The notes: generated by a model from the sequence alone, not told the origin. A stretch of DNA of 64,000 nucleotides from Sideroxyarcus sp045866275 (GCA_045866275.1 BAAFRX010000001.1:1-64000); one strand, 5' to 3'; positions 7,422-17,101 are shown, counted from the first letter of the stretch. Program-made: numbers and translations.

Positions 7422-8359
7422 GTGATGCGTTCGCGCATGCGACCGTTCTGCTGGAGGAGGCGGTCAATGCGTTGCAGGTGAAACCGGATGGCGTTTATGT
7501 GGACGGGACGTTCGGGCGCGGCGGACACAGCCGGTTGATTCTGGAGAAGCTGGGCGCGCGCGGCCGGTTGATCGCGCTGGATAAAGACCCGCAGGCGGTG
7601 ACGGCGGGAGCGGCGTTGCAGGATGCGCGGTTTCGCATGGTGCATAGCGGCTTCGAGCATCTGGGTGCAGTGCTGAACGAGCTTGGCGTCGATGGCATCG
7701 ATGGGGTGCTGCTGGATCTGGGGGTGTCATCGCCGCAACTGGATGACGAGCAGCGCGGTTTCAGCTTTCGTTTCGATGCGCCGCTGGACATGCGCATGGA
7801 CACAAGCAGGGGGCAGACGGCGGCGGAATGGCTGGCTGTGGCGGATGAAGGCGAACTGGCGGAGGTGATACGTGATTACGGCGAAGAACGGTTTGCTGGG
7901 CAGATTGCAAGGGCGATTGTTGCTGCGCGCCAGGAACGGGAACTCCTCACCACGCAGCAACTGGTCGAGGTCGTCGCGCGCTGCGTGCGTACGCGCGAGC
8001 CGGGGAAAAATCCGGCCACGCGCACCTTTCAGGCTATACGGATTTATCTCAATCGCGAGCTCGAAGAACTCGAGAGCGTGTTGCCGCAATGCGTGGGCTA
8101 TCTGAAGCCGGGTGGCCGCATGGCTGTCATCAGTTTTCATTCGTTGGAAGACCGCATCGTGAAACGCTTCATGCGTGACCTGGCGGAGGGGGACAAGTTG
8201 CCAAAGAGTCTGCCGATCCGCGCGATTGATGTGCCGCAGGGGCAGTTGCGCCTGGTCGGCAAAGCGCTGCGCGCGTCGGCGGCGGAGCTTGCGCGCAACC
8301 AGAGGGCGCGCAGCGCCGTGTTGCGCGTGGCGGAGAAAAGGGGAGGCGCCAGTGGCTAG
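7418..8359 (+). CDS. rsmH: 16S rRNA m4C1402 methyltransferase RsmH
   Basis: 313 residues with GTG start overlapping the mraZ stop. SAM-binding motif YVDGTFGRGGHSRLIL (about residues 28-43), DLGVSSPQLDD, and the C-terminal RPGGRMAVISFHSLEDRIVK-type motif (here KPGGRMAVISFHSLED). It methylates N4 of C1402 in the 16S rRNA decoding centre. It overlaps ftsL by 8 bp. Confidence 0.96.
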   Translation: MSDAFAHATVLLEEAVNALQVKPDGVYVDGTFGRGGHSRLILEKLGARGRLIALDKDPQAVTAGAALQDARFRMVHSGFEHLGAVLNELGVDGIDGVLLDLGVSSPQLDDEQRGFSFRFDAPLDMRMDTSRGQTAAEWLAVADEGELAEVIRDYGEERFAGQIARAIVAARQERELLTTQQLVEVVARCVRTREPGKNPATRTFQAIRIYLNRELEELESVLPQCVGYLKPGGRMAVISFHSLEDRIVKRFMRDLAEGDKLPKSLPIRAIDVPQGQLRLVGKALRASAAELARNQRARSAVLRVAEKRGGASG

Positions 8360-8663
8360 GCTGGATGCGCTCCTTCTGTTGTTGACGATCGCTTGCGCGC
8401 TCGGTGTTGTGACCTCGCAACACAAGGCGCGCAAGCTGTTTGTGGCGTGGCAGGACGAAAAGGAGCGGGCGCAACAGATGGATGTGGAGTGGGGGAAATT
8501 GCAATTGGAGCAGAGCACGCTGGTCGCGCCGGCACGCGTGGAGAAAATTGCGCGCCAGCAATTGCAGATGCACGCGCCCGCCAAGGAACAGATGCGCTAT
8601 GTGTATGGCGGCAACGAATCCGGAATGGCGGGCCCGCATTTTTCCGCAGAGGCACAGCCGTGA
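8352..8663 (+). CDS. ftsL: Cell division protein FtsL
   Basis: 103 residues with GTG start (VARLDALLLLL). One transmembrane helix (about residues 4-20) is followed by a periplasmic coiled-coil/leucine-zipper segment (VAWQDEKERAQQMDVEWGKLQLEQ) and the conserved LVAPARVEKIARQQLQM motif. It forms the FtsQLB divisome complex. Sequence conservation is low in this family; the call rests on size, topology and position between rsmH and ftsI. Its stop overlaps the ftsI GTG. Confidence 0.9.
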   Translation: MARLDALLLLLTIACALGVVTSQHKARKLFVAWQDEKERAQQMDVEWGKLQLEQSTLVAPARVEKIARQQLQMHAPAKEQMRYVYGGNESGMAGPHFSAEAQP

Positions 8664-10390
8664 ATTACGCACGCCTGCCCCAGACTTCTGCCCAAATCGC
8701 CCTGCCGGCATGGCGTGCCCGCACGTTGTTCGTTTCCCTGCTGCTGGGGATGGTCGGCCTGTTTGCGCGCGCTATCTATCTGCAGGGAGTGCACACCGAC
8801 TTTTTGCAACAGAAGGGGGATGCGCGCTATTCGCGCGTGGTGGAAGTGCCGGCGCACCGCGGCATGATCACCGACCGCAACGGCGAACCGCTGGCGATCA
8901 GCACGCCGGTGGACTCGGTGTGGGCCAGCCCGCCCGATGTGGTGGCCGATTCGGCGCAACTGCGCCAGTTGGCGCGCCTGCTCGAGATGAGTGTGGGCAG
9001 CCTGAAAGAGCGCCTGTTCGACACGTCGCGCGAGTTCGTCTATCTGAAGCGGCAACTGCCGCCCGATCAGGCGCGGCGGGTGGCCGCGCTCGGCATTCCC
9101 GGGGTGTCGCTGCAGCACGAATATCGCCGCTACTATCCCGGGGGCGAAGTGGCCGCGCAGTTGCTCGGTTTTACCGATGTGGACGACAACGGGCGAGAAG
9201 GGCTGGAGCTGGCGATGCATGATGTGTTGCGCGGCAAGCCGGGCAGCCAGCGCGTGATCAAGGACCGGCGCGGGCACATCGTGGAAGATGTTGCCAGTTT
9301 GCGCGCCCCGAAAGAAGGGCGGGATGTCGCCTTGAGCATCGACAGCAAACTGCAGTTCATCGCCTTCCGCGAGATCAGGCAGGCGGTGGTCGAGCGCGAG
9401 GCAAAAGCCGGGGCAATCGTGGTGCTCGATGCGCGCAGCGGGGAGGTGCTGGCGCTGGCCAACTGGCCGGCCTACAACCCGAATAACCGCAGCCGGCCGG
9501 CGCTGGCGGCGATGCGCAACCGCGCCGTGACCGATCTGTTCGAGCCCGGTTCAACCATGAAGCCGTTTGCGGTCGCGGCGGTGCTGGAAGAGGGCAAGTT
9601 CAAGCCGGGGACGCGGGTCGATACCGGCAATGGCCATCTAACCATCGGCAATCGCACGATCCACGACACGCACCCCGCAGCTTCCCTGACCGTGGCGGAA
9701 GTGCTGCAAAAATCGAGCAACGTCGGTGCCGCCAGGCTGGCCCTGTCGCTGTCCCCGCAAATCTTCTGGAATCACCTGAGCCGTTCGGGTTTCGGCGCGG
9801 AATCGGGTTGCGGTTTTCCCGGCGAAGCGGCGGGCAAGCTGCGCAAATATCAGACCTGGCGTCCGATCGAGCAGGCGACCATGTCTTACGGCAACGGGAT
9901 TTCGGTCAATCTGTTGCAGTTGGCGCGTGCGTACACCATTTTCGCCAATGACGGCGAGTTGAAGCCGGTCAGCATGCTTAAGCAGGAAACTCCGGTCGGC
10001 GGCAGCCCGGTTTATTCGGCGCAAACCGCGCGTGCGGTGAGGGACATGCTGGAGCTGGTGGTGCAACCGGGCGGCACCGCTCCGCTCGCGCAGATTCCCG
10101 GATACCGCGTGGCCGGCAAGACCGGCACGGCGCACAAGCTGCTGAACGGCATTTATGTGGACCGCTACATCGCTTCCTTTGTCGGCATGGCTCCCGCAAG
10201 CGATCCGCGGCTGATCGTGGCGGTGATGCTGGATGAGCCGGGCGGCAAGGAATATTACGGCGGGCAGATCGCTGCGCCCGTATTCGGCAGCGTGATGAAC
10301 GCGTCCCTGCGCGCGCTGGAGGTGCCCTACGATGCGCCTCTGGACAATGTGCTGCCCAGCGTCGGGCCGGTGCTGGAGGAATCGACATGA
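8660..10390 (+). CDS. ftsI: Peptidoglycan transpeptidase FtsI (PBP3)
   Basis: 576 residues with a GTG start at 8660. One N-terminal membrane anchor (around 24-40: ARTLFVSLLLGMVGLFARAIYL), PBP dimerisation domain, then the transpeptidase domain. Active-site motifs are visible: SxxK = Ser298-Thr-Met-Lys301, SxN = Ser352-Ser-Asn354, KTG = Lys487-Thr-Gly489. It is the septal cross-linking enzyme working with FtsW, encoded downstream in the same cluster. Starts and ends overlap neighbours by 4 bp. Confidence 0.96.
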   Translation: MNYARLPQTSAQIALPAWRARTLFVSLLLGMVGLFARAIYLQGVHTDFLQQKGDARYSRVVEVPAHRGMITDRNGEPLAISTPVDSVWASPPDVVADSAQLRQLARLLEMSVGSLKERLFDTSREFVYLKRQLPPDQARRVAALGIPGVSLQHEYRRYYPGGEVAAQLLGFTDVDDNGREGLELAMHDVLRGKPGSQRVIKDRRGHIVEDVASLRAPKEGRDVALSIDSKLQFIAFREIRQAVVEREAKAGAIVVLDARSGEVLALANWPAYNPNNRSRPALAAMRNRAVTDLFEPGSTMKPFAVAAVLEEGKFKPGTRVDTGNGHLTIGNRTIHDTHPAASLTVAEVLQKSSNVGAARLALSLSPQIFWNHLSRSGFGAESGCGFPGEAAGKLRKYQTWRPIEQATMSYGNGISVNLLQLARAYTIFANDGELKPVSMLKQETPVGGSPVYSAQTARAVRDMLELVVQPGGTAPLAQIPGYRVAGKTGTAHKLLNGIYVDRYIASFVGMAPASDPRLIVAVMLDEPGGKEYYGGQIAAPVFGSVMNASLRALEVPYDAPLDNVLPSVGPVLEEST

Positions 10391-11886
10391 ACGCGCTGCG
10401 GTTCGATGAGTTGGCCAGTCTCGGCGTCAGTATCAATCGGCTGGTGGCGGACAGCCGCGACGTCAGGGCGGGCGATACCTTTGTCGCCTATCCCGGCGCG
10501 CAGGCCGACGGCCGGCGCTACATCGCCCAGGCCATCGCGCGCGGCGCGAATGCGGTGCTCTGGGATGCGCACGAATTCGCATGGGATCCCGCATGGCGCG
10601 TGCCCCATCTCGCGCTGCACGATTTGCGCCAGCAGGCCGGTTACATCGCCGACAAAGTTTATGGCCAGCCTTCGCGGCAGTTGCGGATGATCGGGGTGAC
10701 CGGCACCAACGGCAAGACTTCCATCAGCCACTGGCTGGCGAAATCCTTCACCGCGCTGAACGGGAAGTGCGGGCTGATCGGCACCCTCGGCAACGGATTT
10801 CCCGATGCGCTGCAGGCCAGCGCCAACACCACGCCGGACGCACTGCGCGTGCACGAGTTGCTGGCGCAATTCGTGCACCGGGATGCGCGGACAGCGGTGA
10901 TGGAAGTCTCCTCTCACGCCCTGGCGCAGGGGCGCGTCAACGGGGTGCACTTCGATGTGGCGCTGCTCACCAATCTGACGCGCGACCATCTGGACTATCA
11001 CGGCGACATGCAGCACTACGCGGCGGCGAAGCGGCGCCTGTTCGACTGGGACCGGCTCGGCCATGCCGTGCTCAATCTGGACGATCCATTCGGCGCGGAA
11101 CTCGCCGCGCAGTTGCACGCGGGCGGCACCGAAGTGATTGGCTACGGTCTGCGCCAGGAAGCGGTGGAACTGGCGCAAAGGCTCGGCCTGCGCCGGGTGC
11201 ACGGCGTGCTGCGGCGGGCCGATGCGCAGGGCCTGGAAATTCTGCTGGATACATCCTGGGGCGCGGCAGAGTTGTCCAGCCATCTGCTGGGTCGTTTCAA
11301 TGCGGCCAACCTGCTGGGGGCGTTGGCCGTGTTGCTGGCAAGCGGCATTGCGCTTGACGACGCGGTGCGCGAACTTGGCGCGCAAAAAGCGGTGGCGGGG
11401 CGCATGCAGGCCATGGGCGGCAGGGATGCGCCGGCGGTGGTGGTCGATTACGCGCACACCCCGGATGCGCTGGAGAACGTGCTGGGCACCCTGCGCGAAG
11501 TGTGCGCGCCGGGGGGGCGGCTGATCTGCGTTTTCGGCTGCGGCGGCGACCGTGATCGCGGCAAGCGCCCGATGATGGGGAGGGTCGCCGACCGTTTTGC
11601 CGATGTGCGCATCCTCACCAGCGACAATCCGCGCAACGAAGCGCCCGCGGCCATCATCGAGCAGATCGCCGCCGGCATGGCGGGCGAATATCGGGTGATC
11701 GAGGACCGTGCGCGTGCCATCAGTGAAACCATCGCCAATGCGCAGGCACGCGACACCGTGCTGATCGCGGGCAAGGGACACGAGGATTACCAGGAGATCG
11801 CGGGGGTGCGACAGCCTTTCTCCGACAGCGAGATCGCGCAGCGCGCCCTGAGTGTATGGACGCCCAAGGAGCGCTGGCCGACATGA
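10387..11886 (+). CDS. murE: UDP-MurNAc-L-Ala-D-Glu:meso-DAP ligase MurE
   Basis: 499 residues; adds the third peptide residue to the cytoplasmic peptidoglycan precursor. The Mur ligase P-loop GVTGTNGKTS spans about residues 103-112. The carbamylated-lysine/central region (EVSSHALAQGRV) and the DNPR motif (TSDNPRNEAP) near the C-terminus are present. The DNPR motif is the signature of meso-diaminopimelate specificity, as expected for a Gram-negative. Overlaps ftsI and murF by 4 bp. Confidence 0.96.
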   Translation: MNALRFDELASLGVSINRLVADSRDVRAGDTFVAYPGAQADGRRYIAQAIARGANAVLWDAHEFAWDPAWRVPHLALHDLRQQAGYIADKVYGQPSRQLRMIGVTGTNGKTSISHWLAKSFTALNGKCGLIGTLGNGFPDALQASANTTPDALRVHELLAQFVHRDARTAVMEVSSHALAQGRVNGVHFDVALLTNLTRDHLDYHGDMQHYAAAKRRLFDWDRLGHAVLNLDDPFGAELAAQLHAGGTEVIGYGLRQEAVELAQRLGLRRVHGVLRRADAQGLEILLDTSWGAAELSSHLLGRFNAANLLGALAVLLASGIALDDAVRELGAQKAVAGRMQAMGGRDAPAVVVDYAHTPDALENVLGTLREVCAPGGRLICVFGCGGDRDRGKRPMMGRVADRFADVRILTSDNPRNEAPAAIIEQIAAGMAGEYRVIEDRARAISETIANAQARDTVLIAGKGHEDYQEIAGVRQPFSDSEIAQRALSVWTPKERWPT

Positions 11887-13259
11887 TGCTGCTTTCGCAA
11901 ATCGAAAAAGTATTGCGTGGCGACCGGCAGGGGGCGGATGTGCGCATTGGCGGTGTCAGCACCGATACGCGCAGCATCGTGGCGGGCGACCTGTTCATCG
12001 CGCTCAAGGGAACGCATTTCGACGGGGCGCAGTTTGTGGCGCAGGCCGCGCAAGCCGGTGCGGTCGCGGCCATTGTCAAAGAAGGCAGCGTGCTGGAAGA
12101 CGTAAATTGTCCCGTGCTGTTCGTGCCGGACACGCGCCTCGCGCTGGGCAAGCTGGCTGCGCACTGGCGCAAGCAGTTCGACATCCCGCTGCTTGCCATC
12201 ACCGGCAGCAACGGCAAGACCACGGTGAAGGAGATGCTGGCCGTGATCCTTGCTGCGCACGCGGGCGAGGAAGCCGTGCTGGCGACGCGCGGCAATTTGA
12301 ACAATGACATCGGCCTGCCGCTCACCCTGCTCAAGCTGCGCGCGACGCATCGCTACGCGGTGATCGAGATGGGCATGAACCATCCCGGCGAGATCGACTA
12401 CCTCACGCGCATCGCGCAACCCGACGTGGCGCTGATCAACAACGCCAGCGGCGCGCATCTGCAAGGCTTGGGCACGGTGGAAGGCGTGGCGCGCGCCAAG
12501 GGCGAGATTTTCGCCGGGTTACGGCAGGGCGGCACGGCAGTCATCAATGCCGACGATGCGCATGCCGCACGGTGGCGCATGCTGGCAGACCAGCATCGCG
12601 TGTTCGACTTCGCGCTGGAACACGCGGCTGCCGTCAAGGGTGCATGGCAGGTGCAAGGTTATGGCGGGCTGTTGCGCGCCCATACCCCGGCGGGCGAGAT
12701 GCGTGCCGTGTTGCAGGTGCCGGGCGAACACAATGCGCGCAACGCGCTGGCGGCAGCAACGGCGGCATTGGCCTTGCCTGTGCCGCTGGAGATCATCGCA
12801 CGCGCACTGGAAGCGTTCGGCGGCGTAGCCGGGCGTTTGCAGCGCAAGCTGGCGCTGCACGGCGCGACGCTGATCGACGACACCTACAACGCTAATCCCG
12901 CCTCCATGCGCGCCGCCCTGGAAGTGCTGGCGCAGGCGCCCGGAACGAGAATCCTGGTGCTGGGCGACATGGGCGAACTGGGCGATGCCGCCGCGCAGTT
13001 CCATCGCGAGATCGGTATCGCCGCGCGCGAACTGGGCATCGAAAACCTGTATGCACTGGGCGAACTCAGTGGGCAGGCTGCGACGGAATTCGGCAGCGGC
13101 GCAACGCACTTCGCGGAGGTTGAAGCACTACTGGCCGTACTCAAGCAAGAACTGGACGCGCAAACCACGGTGCTGGTGAAGGGGTCGCGCTTCATGAAAA
13201 TGGAACGTGTCGTGCAGGCTTGTGCGGCACAACGGGAGGAAACATGCTGCTCGCATTAG
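11883..13259 (+). CDS. murF: UDP-MurNAc-tripeptide:D-Ala-D-Ala ligase MurF
   Basis: 458 residues; completes the pentapeptide precursor. P-loop ITGSNGKTTVKEM near residue 100, ATRGNLNNDIGLPLTLL, and DDTYNANPASMRAAL in the C-terminal domain are all typical. I chose ATG 11883, overlapping the murE stop (ATGA) with AAGGAG upstream; an in-frame ATG at 11856 would add nine residues. Overlaps mraY by 16 bp. Confidence 0.95.
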   Translation: MMLLSQIEKVLRGDRQGADVRIGGVSTDTRSIVAGDLFIALKGTHFDGAQFVAQAAQAGAVAAIVKEGSVLEDVNCPVLFVPDTRLALGKLAAHWRKQFDIPLLAITGSNGKTTVKEMLAVILAAHAGEEAVLATRGNLNNDIGLPLTLLKLRATHRYAVIEMGMNHPGEIDYLTRIAQPDVALINNASGAHLQGLGTVEGVARAKGEIFAGLRQGGTAVINADDAHAARWRMLADQHRVFDFALEHAAAVKGAWQVQGYGGLLRAHTPAGEMRAVLQVPGEHNARNALAAATAALALPVPLEIIARALEAFGGVAGRLQRKLALHGATLIDDTYNANPASMRAALEVLAQAPGTRILVLGDMGELGDAAAQFHREIGIAARELGIENLYALGELSGQAATEFGSGATHFAEVEALLAVLKQELDAQTTVLVKGSRFMKMERVVQACAAQREETCCSH

Positions 13260-14347
13260 CCCAATGGCTTTCGCAGGACGTTCGCGCGTTCAGCGTGTTC
13301 AACTACATCACGCTGCGCGCGGTGCTGGCGGCGATGACTGCGCTGTTGATCTCGTTCATGCTGGGGCCGTGGACAATCCGCAAACTGGCGGCGATGAAGA
13401 TCGGCCAGTCGGTGCGCAGCGACGGCCCGCAGACCCATCTGGTCAAGGCAGGCACACCCACCATGGGCGGCGCGCTGATCCTGATGTCGGTCGCTCTCAC
13501 CACCCTGTTGTGGGGCGACCTGCACAATGCCTATGTCTGGGTGGTGTTGCTGACGACCCTGGGGGTGGGCGTCATCGGCTGGGTGGACGATTACCGCAAG
13601 GTGGTGCATCGCAATCCGGACGGACTGTCGGCGAAGAGCAAGATGTTGTGGCAATCGCTGATCGCCTTGGCGGTCGGCCTCTATCTGTGGCAACACGCCA
13701 CATTGCCGGCGCATACCGAGCTCATCGTGCCGTTTTTCAAGCACCTGGTGGTGCCGCTCGGCATGCTCGCGTTCATCGTGCTGGTCTATCTGGTCATCGT
13801 CGGCAGCAGCAATGCGGTGAATCTGACCGACGGCCTCGACGGCCTGGCCATCATGCCGACCGTGATGGTGGCGGCCGCGCTGGCGATCTTTGCTTATGTC
13901 GCGGGCCATGCCGAATTCGCCAAGTATCTGGGCGAGCCTGCAATTCCGGGCGCGGGCGAACTGGCGGTGTTCTGCGCCGCCATTTCCGGCGCGGGGCTGG
14001 CGTTTCTGTGGTTCAACGCCTATCCGGCGGAAGTGTTCATGGGGGACGTCGGCGCGCTGGCGCTGGGTGCGGCGCTGGGAACGGTCGCCGTCATCATCCG
14101 CCAGGAACTCGTGCTGTTCATCATGGGCGGGGTGTTCGTGGTGGAGGCGGTGTCGGTGATGCTGCAAGTGTCCTGGTTCAAATACACCAAGAAAAAATAC
14201 GGCACCGGCCAGCGCATCCTGTTGATGGCGCCGCTGCACCATCACTTCGAACAGAAGGGCTGGAAGGAAACGCAGGTGGTGGTGCGTTTCTGGATCATAA
14301 CAATGTTGCTGGTCCTGATTGGCCTGTCAACGCTGAAGCTGAGATAA
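13244..14347 (+). CDS. mraY: Phospho-MurNAc-pentapeptide transferase MraY
   Basis: 367 residues, about ten transmembrane helices; makes lipid I at the inner membrane. Family motifs: GTPTMGGALIL, the catalytic VGWVDDYRK-like segment (IGWVDDYRK), NLTDGLDGLA, FMGDVGALALG and the His-rich APLHHHFEQKGWKE. Start MLLALAQWL with GGGAGGAAAC upstream. The gene is followed by a palindromic repeat rather than overlapping murD. Confidence 0.96.
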   Translation: MLLALAQWLSQDVRAFSVFNYITLRAVLAAMTALLISFMLGPWTIRKLAAMKIGQSVRSDGPQTHLVKAGTPTMGGALILMSVALTTLLWGDLHNAYVWVVLLTTLGVGVIGWVDDYRKVVHRNPDGLSAKSKMLWQSLIALAVGLYLWQHATLPAHTELIVPFFKHLVVPLGMLAFIVLVYLVIVGSSNAVNLTDGLDGLAIMPTVMVAAALAIFAYVAGHAEFAKYLGEPAIPGAGELAVFCAAISGAGLAFLWFNAYPAEVFMGDVGALALGAALGTVAVIIRQELVLFIMGGVFVVEAVSVMLQVSWFKYTKKKYGTGQRILLMAPLHHHFEQKGWKETQVVVRFWIITMLLVLIGLSTLKLR

Positions 14348-14362
14348 ACAAAATGCGAAATC

Positions 14363-14447
14363 AGCCACGGATGCACACGGATGAAACACGGATGAACCCC
14401 AAAACGATTGGGTGCTCATTTGTGTCTCATCCGTGGCAATCCGTGGC
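14363..14447. repeat. Dispersed palindromic repeat, copy 1 (mraY-murD gap)
   Basis: The left arm AGCCACGGATGCACACGG continues with ATGAAACACGGATGAA; the right arm is CTCATCCGTGGCAATCCGTGGC. The arms are built from about three CACGGATGAA-like units and are inverted relative to each other around a core at 14397-14420. It shares arm sequence with the copies at 17019-17101 and 49811-49890. It occupies nearly all of the 118-bp gap and would form a long hairpin in the dcw transcript. Confidence 0.85.
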
Positions 14448-14465
14448 GGAATGGTTTTCAAAATA

Positions 14466-15848
14466 ATGAACACACTGCGCGGACAATCGGTGCTGATCCT
14501 CGGTCTGGGCGAGACCGGGTTGTCGCTCGCGCGCTGGCTGGGTGCGCAAGGGATGCGCGTGCGCGTTGCGGACAGCCGTGCGGCAGCGCCCGGCATCGAT
14601 GCGCTGCGTCGTGAATGGCCCGGAGCTGACGTGCACTGCGGCCCGTTCGACGATGCGCTGCTGCAGGGCATCGACCGCATCGCCATCAGCCCCGGTGTGC
14701 CGGTGGCCGAACCACTGATACAGAAGGCCATGGCGCGCGGCATCCCGGTCGAGGGCGATGTCGAGCTGCTGGCACAACTGCTGAACACCCGCCACTACCG
14801 GCGCAACACGCGGGTCATTGCCATCACCGGCGCCAACGGCAAGACCACGGTAACCAGCATGGTCGGCGCGATGTGCGCCGCGGCGGGACTGGACACGCAG
14901 GTGGCGGGAAACATTTCGCCGGCGGTGCTGGATGCGTTGCGCGCACGCACGCAACAGCCGCAGGTGTGGGTGCTGGAACTGTCGAGTTTTCAGCTTGAAA
15001 CGACGCACACGCTGAACGCGGATGCGGCGACCGTGCTCAACGTGAGCGAGGACCATCTTGACCGCTATGCCGGCAGCATGGATGCCTATGCGGCCGCCAA
15101 GGCGCGCATCTTCCGGGGGCAAGGTGTGCAGGTGTTGAATCGCGACGATGCGCGCAGCATGGCGATGGCGCTGGAGGGTCGGAAACAGGCGAGCTTCGGC
15201 TTGAGCCTGCCGCGCAATGCGCATGATTGGGGCATCAGCCGCGAAGGCGCGTTGATCTGGCTGATGCAGGGGCCGCAGAAGATCATGCGCGCCGACGAGT
15301 TGCAGGTGAGCGGCCTGCATAACGTGGCGAACGCGCTGGCCGCGCTGGCACTGTGCCGAGCCCTTGAGCTGCCCCTGGCGCCGCTGGTGCAGGCGCTGCG
15401 CGCATTCAGGGGTTTGCCGCACCGGGTGGAAAAAGTCGCCGAGGTCGGCGGCGTCACGTATTACGACGACTCCAAAGGTACCAATGTCGGTGCGACCGAA
15501 GCGGCGCTGAACGGATTGGGCAAGCCCGCTGTCGTTATCCTGGGCGGTGACGGCAAGGGGCAGGATTTTTCGCCGCTGCGGAATGCGGTGGCGCGCCATG
15601 CGCGCGCGGTGGTGCTGATCGGGCGGGATGCGCCGCTGATCGGGCGCGCGCTGTCCGGTTGCGGCAAGCCGGTCGCGCAGGCGCAGGACATGGAGCATGC
15701 CGTGCGCCTGGCAAGCGGATTGGCGCAGCCGGGCGATGCGGTTCTGCTTTCTCCCGCCTGTGCGAGCTTCGACATGTTCCGCAATTATGTGCATCGCGCC
15801 GAAGCATTCGTGCAGGCCGTGCATAAACTGGCGGAGGTGACGGCATGA
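14466..15848 (+). CDS. murD: UDP-MurNAc-L-Ala:D-Glu ligase MurD
   Basis: 460 residues starting MNTLRGQSVLILGLGETGLS, a Rossmann-like UDP-binding N-terminus. P-loop AITGANGKTTVTSM near residue 118, then LELSSFQLE, the C-terminal YYDDSKGTNVGAT and LLSPACASFDMF motifs typical of MurD. ATG 14466 fits the family; an upstream in-frame ATG (14451) would lie immediately after the palindromic repeat. Overlaps ftsW by 4 bp. Confidence 0.95.
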   Translation: MNTLRGQSVLILGLGETGLSLARWLGAQGMRVRVADSRAAAPGIDALRREWPGADVHCGPFDDALLQGIDRIAISPGVPVAEPLIQKAMARGIPVEGDVELLAQLLNTRHYRRNTRVIAITGANGKTTVTSMVGAMCAAAGLDTQVAGNISPAVLDALRARTQQPQVWVLELSSFQLETTHTLNADAATVLNVSEDHLDRYAGSMDAYAAAKARIFRGQGVQVLNRDDARSMAMALEGRKQASFGLSLPRNAHDWGISREGALIWLMQGPQKIMRADELQVSGLHNVANALAALALCRALELPLAPLVQALRAFRGLPHRVEKVAEVGGVTYYDDSKGTNVGATEAALNGLGKPAVVILGGDGKGQDFSPLRNAVARHARAVVLIGRDAPLIGRALSGCGKPVAQAQDMEHAVRLASGLAQPGDAVLLSPACASFDMFRNYVHRAEAFVQAVHKLAEVTA

Positions 15849-17008
15849 TCAGCGCCGCCCTGCATCCTCCGCGCGCGGTTGCAGCCGAGTATGACCGCGT
15901 GCTGCTGTGGCTGGTGACCGCGCTGCTCGCCATCGGGCTGGTGATGGTGTATTCCGCTTCGATCGCGACGGCGGAAGCGAGCAAATACACCGGCCATCAG
16001 GCGACCTACTATCTGCTGCGGCATGGCAGCTTCATCGCGGTCGGACTTGTCTGCGCGCTGGCTGCGTTCCAGGTGCCGATGCAGGTCTGGCAGAAATACG
16101 CCCCCTGGCTATTCGTGGGCGGGGTGATTCTGCTGCTGCTGGTGCTGGTTCCCGGCATCGGGCGCTCGGTCAACGGCAGCCGCCGCTGGTTGCCGTTATT
16201 GCTCATCAATCTGCAACCCTCCGAGCTGATGAAGTTCTTTGCCGTGATCTACGCGGCCGACTACGCCGTGCGCAAGGGCGCCTTGCGCGACCGCTTCCTG
16301 AAATCCTTTCTGCCGATGTTCATCGTGATGGCGCTGGTGGGTACGTTGCTGCTGCTGGAGCCTGACATGGGGGCACTGGTGGTGATCTGCATCATCGCCA
16401 TGGGCACCTTGTGGCTGGGCGGTTTCAACCTGAAAATTTTCCTGGGTCTGCTGGTGTTGCTGCCGCTGGCCTTTGCGGTGCTGGTGCTGTCGTCCGAATA
16501 CCGCATGCAACGGGTGCTGGGTTTTCTCGATCCGTGGGCCGATCCCTACGGCAAAGGGTATCAGTTGAGTCATGCCCTGATCGCCTTCGGGCGCGGCGAA
16601 TGGTTCGGCGTGGGCCTGGGCGGCAGCGTGGAAAAACTGTTCTATCTGCCGGAAGCGCACACCGATTTTCTGCTCGCGGTGATCGCCGAGGAACTGGGGC
16701 TAGTCGGGGTGAGCGCGGTGCTGGCGTTGTTTGCCTGGCTCATCGTGCGCGCCTTTTCCATCGGTCGCCATGCGGCGATGTCGGATCGCCTGTATGCCGC
16801 GCTGGTCGCGCAGGGGATCGCGGTCTGGCTGGGGACGCAGGCGATGATCAACATCGGCGTCAACACGGGCGTGCTGCCGACCAAGGGACTGACGTTGCCC
16901 TTCCTGAGTTTCGGCGGCAGCGGCCTGGTGATGAACCTGATCGCCATTGCCGTGCTGCTGCGCATTGATTACGAGAATCGAAGGGTTGCACGAGGGTTGC
17001 CGATATGA
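15845..17008 (+). CDS. ftsW: Peptidoglycan glycosyltransferase FtsW
   Basis: 387 residues, SEDS family, about ten transmembrane helices. A cytoplasmic N-terminal tail precedes the first helix (LLWLVTALLAIGLVMVYSAS). Motifs: GRSVNGSRRWLPL, PSELMKFF, LLLEPDMGALVV, GFLDPWADPYGKGYQLSHALIAFGRG, and TKGLTLPFLSFGGSGL. It polymerises septal glycan with FtsI. ATG overlaps the murD stop. Confidence 0.95.
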   Translation: MISAALHPPRAVAAEYDRVLLWLVTALLAIGLVMVYSASIATAEASKYTGHQATYYLLRHGSFIAVGLVCALAAFQVPMQVWQKYAPWLFVGGVILLLLVLVPGIGRSVNGSRRWLPLLLINLQPSELMKFFAVIYAADYAVRKGALRDRFLKSFLPMFIVMALVGTLLLLEPDMGALVVICIIAMGTLWLGGFNLKIFLGLLVLLPLAFAVLVLSSEYRMQRVLGFLDPWADPYGKGYQLSHALIAFGRGEWFGVGLGGSVEKLFYLPEAHTDFLLAVIAEELGLVGVSAVLALFAWLIVRAFSIGRHAAMSDRLYAALVAQGIAVWLGTQAMINIGVNTGVLPTKGLTLPFLSFGGSGLVMNLIAIAVLLRIDYENRRVARGLPI

Positions 17009-17018
17009 AAAACATATT

Positions 17019-17101
17019 AGCCACGGATGGACACGGATACGCACGGATGAAAAACAGCGTGCAGAGTTTTATCCGTGTTTCATCCGTGTTCATCCGTGGC
17101 T
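17019..17101. repeat. Dispersed palindromic repeat, copy 2 (ftsW-murG gap)
   Basis: Near-perfect inverted arms of about 35 bp: the left begins AGCCACGGATGGACACGGAT, the right ends CATCCGTGTTCATCCGTGGCT, with a 15-20 base core. It is the most symmetric of the three copies in this window and ends 22 bp before the murG start, leaving its Shine-Dalgarno (GGTGGAGGGG) just outside. Confidence 0.88.

Noticed and set aside
14363..17101. Repeated CACGGATGAA units considered as a CRISPR or tandem array
   Set aside because: Units are inverted within each copy and copies are kilobases apart with no spacers; this is a palindromic dispersed repeat.
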